From an uncultured Oscillospiraceae bacterium (GTDB lineage Bacteria > Bacillota > Clostridia > Oscillospirales > Ruminococcaceae), in contig CAUDDP010000001.1 of assembly GCA_958448395.1 (NCBI GenBank), forward strand, positions 1 through 64,000: 64,000 bases of DNA, read 5' to 3'. Position numbers and translations under genes: made by a program. The notes under the pieces are model-generated. The model was given only the letters and a program-made list of their open reading frames with translations, ran no database searches and was not told where the DNA came from. Below are positions 1 through 7,105 of the stretch, in pieces (position 1 is the first letter of the stretch; each line of letters starts with the position of its first letter).

Positions 1-33
1 GCTCGTTTGGCAAGTGGCTAAGTTAATGACATT

Positions 34-275
34 GGACAAGCTGTCCCCCTTGCAGAGAAAACGAGTTGGATCAGATAACGGATTGAGAAATAAGCCACCG
101 CTGTCCGCCCTCTAAAATAACAAAACAATATAGAATGTAGAAATTTAGAGTGATTTGGTTGTAAATTTGGACACAGCAACAGGGCGGACAGCGGACACAG
201 GCAGAGAGCGAAGCGATTCTGCCGGCACAGTTTGTGATTGGCAGCGGTAGAATGCATTCTCGTCGAACTCACATT
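34..275 (+). repeat. Dispersed palindromic repeat, copy A
   Basis: This stretch is closely similar to 35173-35366 (copy B). It starts with a GGACA-AGC-TGTCC hairpin at 34-46. A perfect 14-bp inverted repeat follows, with arms at 98-111 and 181-194 and a 69-nt AT-rich loop. A smaller GCAGA/TCTGC hairpin lies near 201-222. The right end (about 259-275) shares a GTGAGTTCGA-type module, on the minus strand, with copy D near 56980. Open frames through it are conserved only because the DNA is repeated; I read it as non-coding. Apart from this repeat, nothing else is seen in positions 1-287. Confidence 0.75.
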
Positions 276-287
276 ATTCTATATTGC

Positions 288-539
288 TTAATGTAATCGG
301 CAAACAATAATTCCTATCTCCATATATTGAAATGTTTCTTTTATCATTTCAGACACACGATCCCATTGCAGCCCATCCAACCCACATCCAAGCAAAGGCA
401 TTGCCAACTTTGTGACCCCTTCTTTTTGGCAGTCTGTTTTCAGCAAATACAATGCACCCTGCATCGTATCATAGGTTGGTTTCTGAAATAGAAAATAAAT
501 CACATACCTTTTCTGTATATACCATGCTGTATTCCTCAC
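288..539 (-). pseudogene. Truncated macrodomain (TARG1/OARD1-like) remnant
   Basis: An 83-codon open frame matches only the C-terminal half of TARG1-type macrodomains, which bind ADP-ribose and remove it from proteins. The recognisable signature is KPTY, then GVTKLAMPLLGCGLDGLQW, then a final beta strand near IGIIVC. The N-terminal half with the first ADP-ribose-binding loops is absent. The only start is a GTG overlapping the TAG stop of the upstream dockerin gene, without a convincing ribosome site of its own. The family is normally about 150 residues, so a 5' deletion is the simplest reading. Expression as a coupled fragment cannot be excluded. Confidence 0.7.
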
Positions 540-2173
540 TAACTATTTTTCTGCAAATCAAATCTTCCCTCTTCATTGTGAATCTTACTCCAGAAATACC
601 GCAGCATCCAACCATCAAAATCCGTAATCTCCATCGAAGAGCCTGCCATCATCAAAGATGTTCCGTTTCCTGGGAATCCTCCTGGCGGGAATCCATCTGC
701 CTCTCCTTCTCCACCATAGAAGTCTGTCATACCAAAACCATGTCCTAACTCATGTTCTAATACATGCAGCCCGGTACCGGAAAGCATATTCAGATAAGCA
801 TCATCCGAAAGCCGCTGTCCCCAGTCGCCACCGCAGCCACCAATAGACGGGAAGCCCTGTGTTGCCCAAAGATACATATCAAACCGCTCCCCCGGATAAA
901 TGTAATCCGTCTCCATGAAGTGATCTGCTCTAGAATTTTCAATGGGGGCACTTGGCAGTTTGTCCGGAATCGTCTCTACACCATTAGAAGTATCCCCACT
1001 GCTATCATAATCACTGATCAAATTGTCATATACCACTTCATCCGGCTGCAAATCCAACAGGCAATTCCGATCCAAAACTGCCCACCCAACAACCTTTACC
1101 GTTACATGATCATATGGCCAGTCTTCGTAATCCTTCAGCCAGTCTGTCCAAGCATTGATACTCTCTTCCACCAGTGCTTCAAACTGCTTCCGCTGTTCCA
1201 ATGTGACAGTCTTATAGGACTGCCAGCGAATTACATAATGCAGTTCTCCATTCCCTGCAATAATCTGATCAAAAATCGTATTCCGCCGTGCAGTAGACTG
1301 TTCTTTTTCCACCCGATTCTGCCAGATCCAGTCTGCTGCATATTGATAGCTTTCTGGCATATCTGCAATCGTCAGTACCTTCTGTGGTATCTCCGTTGTA
1401 ATGGTTGTAGTGGTCGTTGTCTGCAAATCTGAAACAGTTGTGGTCGTTGCTTCTGTCGTCACATCTGGTATCACAGTCGGAAAAATCGTATTCTCCGGCA
1501 AAGTCACTTCTGTTGTCGGCAAACTCATCTGTCGTTGTAATAAGAAAGCTTGCAAAGCAGAAATATCATTGGCATCTGCCGCTCCATTCCCATTTACATC
1601 CGTCAGTGCTGCGGCACAAAAATCCGTATCGCTGCCTTCCAGTACAACACGCTTTGCTAACATCAAATCAACTACATTGATGATGCCATCCCGATTGATA
1701 TCACCAGCTTGCAGCCATGTCACGGGTTCTAAGGTATAAACCCCAAAATCTATGCCATTTTGTTGCAAACGAATGCGGTTTTTCCCCTCGTCTGTACAGG
1801 TCAGATGCTGCTGAACCCCCGCCTGCTCCAAGTCCAGCTGCAAGCTGTCGTTCACAACTGTCAAATAATATTCCCCTTGACTGAGTGAAGATTTTATTGT
1901 ATATTGCCCTGTACCGGTATCTGTAAAGTACCAGATATTATAGGCTGCAACACCATTCGCTGCATACGGCAAAACCTGTGTGCCACTTTCTGCTGCTCCG
2001 TTGGCAACAGTAAGATACTTCCCTGCCTCATCTCGTAGTTGATACCCAATCCAAGTATCAATTTGAGCGGAAGATACAGCTTCTGACATGTCCGCTGCAA
2101 TGACCTGCGGCATAGAAACCACGCCCATGACGGATGCCAGCAAAACCGCTTTTATGGATCGACACTTCTTCAT
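539..2173 (-). CDS. Secreted dockerin-containing zinc metallopeptidase
   Basis: This 544-residue exported protein probably attaches to a cellulosome-like scaffold or cell-surface cohesin. Residues 1-27 form a signal peptide. Residues 40-140 look like a ricin-type beta-trefoil segment. A type I dockerin follows at about 157-217, with two calcium loops beginning DINRDGIINVVD and DVNGNGAADAND. A Thr-rich linker spans about 220-265. The C-terminal domain carries HELGHGFGMTD at 474-484, fitting the HExxHxxGxxD zinc signature of snapalysin-like metallopeptidases, and a Met-turn candidate near 508. The ATG follows a GGAG site and a good promoter at 2218-2246. The exact peptidase family is not certain, and the substrate is unknown. 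Confidence 0.8.
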   Translation of the reverse strand: MKKCRSIKAVLLASVMGVVSMPQVIAADMSEAVSSAQIDTWIGYQLRDEAGKYLTVANGAAESGTQVLPYAANGVAAYNIWYFTDTGTGQYTIKSSLSQGEYYLTVVNDSLQLDLEQAGVQQHLTCTDEGKNRIRLQQNGIDFGVYTLEPVTWLQAGDINRDGIINVVDLMLAKRVVLEGSDTDFCAAALTDVNGNGAADANDISALQAFLLQRQMSLPTTEVTLPENTIFPTVIPDVTTEATTTTVSDLQTTTTTTITTEIPQKVLTIADMPESYQYAADWIWQNRVEKEQSTARRNTIFDQIIAGNGELHYVIRWQSYKTVTLEQRKQFEALVEESINAWTDWLKDYEDWPYDHVTVKVVGWAVLDRNCLLDLQPDEVVYDNLISDYDSSGDTSNGVETIPDKLPSAPIENSRADHFMETDYIYPGERFDMYLWATQGFPSIGGCGGDWGQRLSDDAYLNMLSGTGLHVLEHELGHGFGMTDFYGGEGEADGFPPGGFPGNGTSLMMAGSSMEITDFDGWMLRYFWSKIHNEEGRFDLQKNS

Positions 2174-2217
2174 ATTGAAACTCCTTTTCGCTTTTCAGGT
2201 AAAATGATTACAAAATG

Positions 2218-2246
2218 AGTATAGCATATTCTACAATTTTTTTCAA
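2218..2246 (-). promoter_or_regulatory. Sigma-A type promoter of the dockerin peptidase gene
   Basis: On the minus strand, TTGAAA (2241-2246) and TATACT (2218-2223) are separated by 17 bases, about 45 bases upstream of the start codon. Confidence 0.65.
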
Positions 2247-2332
2247 CCATTTTTGAAATATTTTCAACTTTTCTGTTTTATCTACTCTTTTCAATATTCT
2301 TATTACATTTTTATTTTTGATTTAAATACATA

Positions 2333-3937
2333 CTATTTGTTCCAAAACATCCGAAACGCAGTTGGCAAGGTAATTTCTGTTTCCAATTCCTGTGTCGTTT
2401 TCCAAACGAACCGCTCCGGCATGGCTTCACATTCCAAATACACCCCAAACATATGCCACTCAATATGGGTAAAAATATGCGTTTTCTGCACAGTCTTTTC
2501 AATGGCAACCGGCTTGCAGCCCCATACTGCTGCCTGCTGAATCGCTTCCGCCTCTGTTAGGCTTCCAAGCTGATTCGGAAACTCCCATAACCCTGCCAGC
2601 AAACCTTCCTCCGGTCTCTGACAAACAGCATAACAGTCCCCACAATGCAGAATCCAGACAGTACGCTGTTCCTGCCGTCTTGCCTTTTTCTTCTTCCGCA
2701 CTGGCAGCATTGCCTGTGACTGCTGTGCATAACTTCTGCAAAATGCAGAAAGCGGACAACAATCGCAATGTGGTGCACCGTTTGGAATGCAAATCAAGGC
2801 ACCCAATTCCATCAGTGCCTGTGTCAGTGTTCCGCAGTTTCCAGCTGCATAACATTCCCGTAATGCGGCTGTTACTGCCTTTTTTACATCATTTCGGTCA
2901 ATCTCATAAAACGCATCCTGCAATCGCATGACTACCCGCAAAACATTACCATCTACTGCCGGTGTAGGCTGCTCATAGCAAATCGAACAAATAGCACCGG
3001 CTGTATAGGCACCAATACCAGACAGCGACAGCACATCCTCATAACGTTCCGGAAATACACCGTTATACTGCTGTACAATCTCCTGTGCTGCCCGCTGCAA
3101 GTTTCTGGCTCTGGTATAATAACCCAACCCTTCCCAGCACTTCCGCACCTGCTCCGGGTCCGCCGCTGCCAACGCCTGTATCGTTGGAAATGCAGATAGA
3201 AACCGTTGATAATACCCTTTGACTGCCTCCACTCTGGTTTGTTGCAGCATGATTTCAGAAATCCAAACATGATAGGGTTCCCGATCCTTCCGCCACGGCA
3301 AATCTCTTGCATGTATTTGATACCATTCCAAAAGCGACGTCACCACCTGCGGTAAAACCTGTTGCTGTGCCTGCCGAACCTGCCGCATACGAGCAATCAA
3401 TTTTTCATAAACCGGCAGCATTTGTGGCTCTTTACAAAGCGTTGCCAATTCGGAAACCGGTTTCCAACACACTGCACTATTCTCATCCGGCTTAATATGC
3501 AGTGGCTGTTTCGGGTCAGCCAGCAAACCAAATGAAACACAGTAATGAGAATGGGCTGCAACTGGTACACCGTGCTTCTCATGTGCCTTGACCGGCAGTA
3601 CATCTAATGATAAAATGGCACTGCAAAGCGGCTGCACCTGCTGCAAACCAGTTTCCTCCTGTGCCTCTCGTATGGCAACCGCTAAGAAATCACTTTCCCC
3701 ATCAGCATGGCCGCCTGTCCACGAAAACGATTGATAAATATTGTGATATACCAATAAAACCTGCGTCATTGTTTCATCTAAAATCATACCAGAACAGCAA
3801 AAATGTCCGCCGCTTGGAGAAGTCCGTTCCAACGTTGCCCTGCCGTATTGCATCGCAGCTTGTAACATTTCTGTTTTATCCGCCTCCTCCTGCGGTGTTT
3901 GCGGCACATAGCATTCTAATTGCGTTATCCAATCCAT
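2333..3937 (-). CDS. mutY: Nudix hydrolase-MutY adenine DNA glycosylase fusion
   Basis: MutY removes adenine mispaired with 8-oxoguanine. Residues 198-420 are the glycosylase: the catalytic Glu lies in ISEIMLQQT (E228), the catalytic Asp in PAVDGNVLR (D329), and the iron-sulfur cysteines are C383, C391, C394 and C400. A C-terminal MutT-like domain (about 423-534) is the usual 8-oxoG recognition module. Unusually, residues 40-170 form a second, N-terminal Nudix domain with a near-consensus box ending REAQEETGL; the expected first Glu of the box reads Ser82. At 534 residues it is about 180 longer than ordinary MutY. The ATG follows a GGAGGAG site. The N-terminal domain may hydrolyse a nucleotide, but its substrate cannot be told from sequence. 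Confidence 0.88.
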   Translation of the reverse strand: MDWITQLECYVPQTPQEEADKTEMLQAAMQYGRATLERTSPSGGHFCCSGMILDETMTQVLLVYHNIYQSFSWTGGHADGESDFLAVAIREAQEETGLQQVQPLCSAILSLDVLPVKAHEKHGVPVAAHSHYCVSFGLLADPKQPLHIKPDENSAVCWKPVSELATLCKEPQMLPVYEKLIARMRQVRQAQQQVLPQVVTSLLEWYQIHARDLPWRKDREPYHVWISEIMLQQTRVEAVKGYYQRFLSAFPTIQALAAADPEQVRKCWEGLGYYTRARNLQRAAQEIVQQYNGVFPERYEDVLSLSGIGAYTAGAICSICYEQPTPAVDGNVLRVVMRLQDAFYEIDRNDVKKAVTAALRECYAAGNCGTLTQALMELGALICIPNGAPHCDCCPLSAFCRSYAQQSQAMLPVRKKKKARRQEQRTVWILHCGDCYAVCQRPEEGLLAGLWEFPNQLGSLTEAEAIQQAAVWGCKPVAIEKTVQKTHIFTHIEWHMFGVYLECEAMPERFVWKTTQELETEITLPTAFRMFWNK

Positions 3938-3963
3938 AATACACTCCTCCTATAAAAGCATGG

Positions 3964-4602
3964 TCATTTCCAGAACGGCAGCCAGCCACTGTTCTGTACA
4001 AAGACAATGGCTGCCCATATCGTTTCCCCTATCAATAAAAAGAAACCTGTCCAAAACAGCACCTGATTGGCAGCACCGTCCGCAGAACAAAGCCGAAAAC
4101 AAATTTTTCCTGCATCAAACGGAAACAACAGCTGTACCTTTTTTCGATTCCACAAATCCAGAAAAATATGTGTCACCATTCCACAAACAAAATACCAGAC
4201 TGCCTGTGGCAGCATAATAAAAACGGCTGTGCCAAGCATAGCAACCCCTGCAAACGAATGGGTAAAGCTTCGATGCGGTTGATGTTCGCCATAGAGACAA
4301 AGAGCCAAAAAAATTGCTAATCCTGCCAAACTACGCAGCAAGCCATTTTTTTGCTGTATCATTTTCCAGATACCGGTCTGAAAAAAGAAGTCCAGTCCTG
4401 CAACTACTAAAACTGCCGCTGCAAGTAAAAGAAAAAGTCGCTGAAAGCCTTTATGACTGCCAGATGTGCTGACGTCAACATCGCTCACACAAGCCCCTAC
4501 TGCACCCACTCCAAGGCAAAGCAAGAAGGATTTCCAGTCTGTCGGATGCATGAGTAGTACCGTAACCGCCGTTCCAAATGTAAAATGTGTTTTTCCTGTC
4601 AA
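3964..4602 (-). CDS. YdjM-family membrane-bound metal-dependent hydrolase
   Basis: This 212-residue protein has several hydrophobic segments. It carries the family's conserved His/Asp positions: THFTFG near the N-terminus, SDVD around residue 41, HRSFTHS near 115 and HIFLDLWN near 148. These match the LexA-regulated YdjM/DUF457 family of predicted membrane metal-dependent hydrolases, whose substrate is unknown. It lies 26 bases upstream of mutY on the same strand, so co-transcription is likely. No SOS box was recognised. Confidence 0.75.
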   Translation of the reverse strand: MTGKTHFTFGTAVTVLLMHPTDWKSFLLCLGVGAVGACVSDVDVSTSGSHKGFQRLFLLLAAAVLVVAGLDFFFQTGIWKMIQQKNGLLRSLAGLAIFLALCLYGEHQPHRSFTHSFAGVAMLGTAVFIMLPQAVWYFVCGMVTHIFLDLWNRKKVQLLFPFDAGKICFRLCSADGAANQVLFWTGFFLLIGETIWAAIVFVQNSGWLPFWK

Positions 4603-4619
4603 AATATGTGTCCTTTCTG

Positions 4620-4663
4620 AAAAATAAAAAGCCCCATATGCCTATCATAATGCATACGGGGCA
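4620..4663 (-). terminator. Rho-independent terminator of metY
   Basis: A stem (GCCCCATATGC paired with GCATACGGGGC) at 4631-4663 is followed on the minus strand by a T-rich run, just past the metY stop codon. Confidence 0.8.
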
Positions 4664-4677
4664 ATTCCATTCCTAAC

Positions 4678-5964
4678 TTACAACTTTGCAAATGCCTGCT
4701 GAATATCCATCAAAATATCATTGACATTTTCCAATCCCACGGATAAGCGTACCAAACCGCCATCTACCCCTGCTGCCTTCAGTTGTTCATCTGTCAGCTG
4801 CCGATGGGTTGTCGAAGCCGGTGTCAAAACACAAGTACGAATATCTGCCACATGCACTTCCTTGCAGGCAAGCTCCAGTGAATCCATAAACTTTTCAGCT
4901 GCTGGTCTGCCACCCTTTATAATAAAGGAGATTACACCGCTGACACCATTTGGCAGGTACTTTTGAGCCAGTTCATAATCTTCATCACACTTCAGTCCCG
5001 GATATTTTACTGACTCCACATGTTCTGAATGTTGCAATGCAGTAGCAACTTCCATTGCATTTTCACAGTACTGCCGCATCCGCATCGGCAAGGTTTCCAG
5101 ACCAAGATTCAACAGAAATGCAGAATGTGCTGCCGGATAACAACCGAAGTCCCGCATCAGCTGCATTCTTGCCTTGATGATATATGCCATATTACCAAAC
5201 GCTTCTGTATAGACAACGCCATGATAACTCTCATCCGGCTCTGTAAAGTCCGGAAATTTCCCACTGGCAGCCCAGTCAAATTTGCCACTGTCTACAATCA
5301 CACCGCCGCACTGCAAAGCATGACCATCCATATACTTTGTAGTAGAATGTATTACAATATCTGCTCCAAAATCAAACGGTTTACAAAGCAGTGGGGTGGC
5401 AAATGTATTGTCCACAATCAGCGGAATCTGATTTCGATGTGCAACCGCTGCAAATCGTTCTATATCAAAAATTTTCAGAGTGGGATTGGCAATGGTTTCC
5501 CCGAAAACCAAACGGGTATTGGACTGAATGGCAGCCTGAATTTCTGCATCTGTTGCATCCGGCTGTACAGATGTACAGGAAATACCAAGTTTTTTAAGAC
5601 TAAACGCCAACAGATTCAGTGTGCCGCCGTAAATAGCAGAAACAGAAACCAGATGGTCTCCTGCTTTACAGAGATTCAAAATCGAAAGCAAAGAGGCAGC
5701 CTGTCCGCTGGAAGTCAGCATCGCACCGACACCACCCTCCAGTGCAGCGATCTTCTTTTCTACCGCATCACAGGTTGGATTCGCAAAACGAGAATACATT
5801 GGTTCTGTCGGCATATCAAACAACGCTGCAATATGTTCTGAGGAATCAAATCGATAGGTTGTGCTCTGCACAATTGGCATCACACCCGGTCCGCCGTTTT
5901 CCGGTGTATAACCAGCATGCAGACATTTCGTTTCTATTGCTGCATTTTCTTTTAATGGTTTCAT
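4678..5964 (-). CDS. metY: O-acetylhomoserine sulfhydrylase (Cys/Met metabolism PLP enzyme)
   Basis: A 428-residue cytoplasmic enzyme of the cystathionine gamma-synthase fold, expected to make homocysteine from O-acetylhomoserine and sulfide. The pyridoxal-phosphate lysine is K210 in HSTTKYMDGHA. YSRFANPT near residue 57 and TSSGQAA near 84 are the usual cofactor-binding segments. Length and the roughly 15-residue insertion near 230-245 suit the MetY subgroup, though methionine gamma-lyase activity cannot be excluded. A strong promoter lies 40 bases upstream and a terminator follows, so it is a single-gene transcript. No SAM or T-box riboswitch was recognised in the short 5' region. Confidence 0.88.
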   Translation of the reverse strand: MKPLKENAAIETKCLHAGYTPENGGPGVMPIVQSTTYRFDSSEHIAALFDMPTEPMYSRFANPTCDAVEKKIAALEGGVGAMLTSSGQAASLLSILNLCKAGDHLVSVSAIYGGTLNLLAFSLKKLGISCTSVQPDATDAEIQAAIQSNTRLVFGETIANPTLKIFDIERFAAVAHRNQIPLIVDNTFATPLLCKPFDFGADIVIHSTTKYMDGHALQCGGVIVDSGKFDWAASGKFPDFTEPDESYHGVVYTEAFGNMAYIIKARMQLMRDFGCYPAAHSAFLLNLGLETLPMRMRQYCENAMEVATALQHSEHVESVKYPGLKCDEDYELAQKYLPNGVSGVISFIIKGGRPAAEKFMDSLELACKEVHVADIRTCVLTPASTTHRQLTDEQLKAAGVDGGLVRLSVGLENVNDILMDIQQAFAKL

Positions 5965-6003
5965 CGTGTATATTCGCTCCTTTGATACGATTTATTTTTT
6001 ATG

Positions 6004-6032
6004 ATTATAGCATAAATCTACAAAAAAGTCAA
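6004..6032 (-). promoter_or_regulatory. metY promoter
   Basis: TTGACT (6027-6032) and TATAAT (6004-6009) on the minus strand are spaced by 17 bases. The end of repeat copy C lies directly upstream. Confidence 0.8.
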
Positions 6033-6039
6033 CTTGCTT

Positions 6040-6104
6040 TTCCGATGATCATGCAAATCCATTTTTGCATTTTTCCTCACGGATAACGATCTCATCTCCG
6101 CCGG
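6040..6104 (-). repeat. Dispersed repeat fragment, copy C
   Basis: Read on the minus strand, this begins GCCGGCGGAGATGAGATCG right after the stop codon of the upstream gene and continues through TATCCGTGAGG and GATTTGC. The same module is at 35363-35420 (plus strand) and 56908-56965 (minus strand). It ends a few bases before the metY -35 box, just as copy B ends shortly before the csoR -35 box. Confidence 0.7.
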
Positions 6105-6527
6105 CTATTCCTCCCATGCTTCATCATAATAATCTTCTGCATCTTCATATCCATCAAAGTCTTCTCGGTTGTCTTCATAAAAATCTTCCGCATCTTCATA
6201 ATCATAAACATAATAAGGATTCTTTTCATGTTTATGAGAATTCGTATACTTTTTTGCGTTTGTATATTTTACTATACCATCATTTTCCTGCGGTTTCCTT
6301 GTCGTGGTGTGGATGACAGGAGAATCTGAGTAGTGCGAATAATTCGTTGTATCATATTGATTCGATTCCACGAAAAAGTAAATGACAAAAATCGCTATCA
6401 AGATGAGAAGCAACAGCCAACCACCATGAAAGTTACTATGGTTTCCCTTTTCCGACTGCTGATTTGCATGCATATCCATAAGAAAATCGCCTGCATCCGA
6501 TTTTCCATTTTTATTCCAATCATTCAT
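6105..6527 (-). CDS. Small single-pass membrane protein with EF-hand-like loop and acidic tail
   Basis: I do not recognise a named family. The chosen ATG at 6527 follows a GGAG site and avoids a long overlap with the glycosylase gene. The 140-residue product begins with DWNKNGKSDAGDFLMD, which resembles a dockerin or EF-hand calcium loop. A transmembrane segment lies at about residues 38-56. The outside or lumenal part ends in a Glu/Asp/Tyr-rich tail with two EDAED(F/Y)Y-like repeats. A calcium-sensing or adhesive role is speculation. Confidence 0.65.
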   Translation of the reverse strand: MNDWNKNGKSDAGDFLMDMHANQQSEKGNHSNFHGGWLLLLILIAIFVIYFFVESNQYDTTNYSHYSDSPVIHTTTRKPQENDGIVKYTNAKKYTNSHKHEKNPYYVYDYEDAEDFYEDNREDFDGYEDAEDYYDEAWEE

Positions 6528-6567
6528 TTTGATTTTTTCTCCCCGTCGTCCTCTGCGAGATCCCATT

Positions 6568-7092
6568 TCACGCTTTCGATTGCTTGCCTTCCAACCATCG
6601 CCAAGGTTTCTTCTGCCAAACCTCTCCGGCATAGGCAATGCCAACCCGTTCCGCTGTCTGCAACGCTGGGCGGTATCCATCATCTGCAACCCAAAGGGTC
6701 GGACACGTCAAAAAACTATTCCCATTCCACCGCTTATCTATCTGCAAAAACTTCGTCAGCTTTCCAGGTCCGTCATGCACTGTACCAGCTCGAAATAAGA
6801 CACCCTGTGGTTGTTCCAACTCTCCAGTAATCACATTCATCAGCCAATGCACCCCATAACAAAGGTACACATACATCAAACCGCTCTCCCGATAAAGCAA
6901 CTCCGCTCTCGGTGTTCTGCCCTTATGGGCATGACAGGCTTCATCTTCTTCCCCACGATATGCCTCTGTCTCTGCAATGCGTTCTTGTAAAACTGTACCG
7001 TCCGGCAGCTGCCGAATCAGAAGCTTCCCCACCAAATCCGGTGCAACTTCCAGACAATCCCGATGAAAAAAATCTGCTCCCAGTCGCTTCAT
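6568..7092 (-). CDS. mpg: DNA-3-methyladenine glycosylase (AAG/MPG family)
   Basis: A 174-residue base-excision repair enzyme that removes 3-methyladenine and other alkylated purines. The family pattern is clear: LLGKxL-like VGKLLIRQ near residue 20, ETEAYRGEEDEACHA near 37, YVYLCYGVHWLMNV near 72, and DGPGKLTKFLQI near 107. The start at 7092 follows an AGGAG-like site. An earlier in-frame start at 7143 lies within the end of rqcH and lacks a site. It is 13 bases after rqcH, so the two are probably co-transcribed. Confidence 0.88.
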   Translation of the reverse strand: MKRLGADFFHRDCLEVAPDLVGKLLIRQLPDGTVLQERIAETEAYRGEEDEACHAHKGRTPRAELLYRESGLMYVYLCYGVHWLMNVITGELEQPQGVLFRAGTVHDGPGKLTKFLQIDKRWNGNSFLTCPTLWVADDGYRPALQTAERVGIAYAGEVWQKKPWRWLEGKQSKA

Positions 7093-7105
7093 CCTATCTA
7101 CTCCT

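Noticed and set aside
18..272. 84-codon minus-strand ORF in repeat copy A, and a similar 64-codon ORF at 35109-35303
   Set aside because: The two match each other only because they lie in the same DNA repeat. They lack ribosome sites, cross hairpins, and differ by frame-neutral and frame-breaking changes outside the core, so I treat them as non-coding.
5965..6003. SAM or T-box riboswitch before metY
   Set aside because: The distance from promoter to start is only about 30-40 bases, too short for either element.
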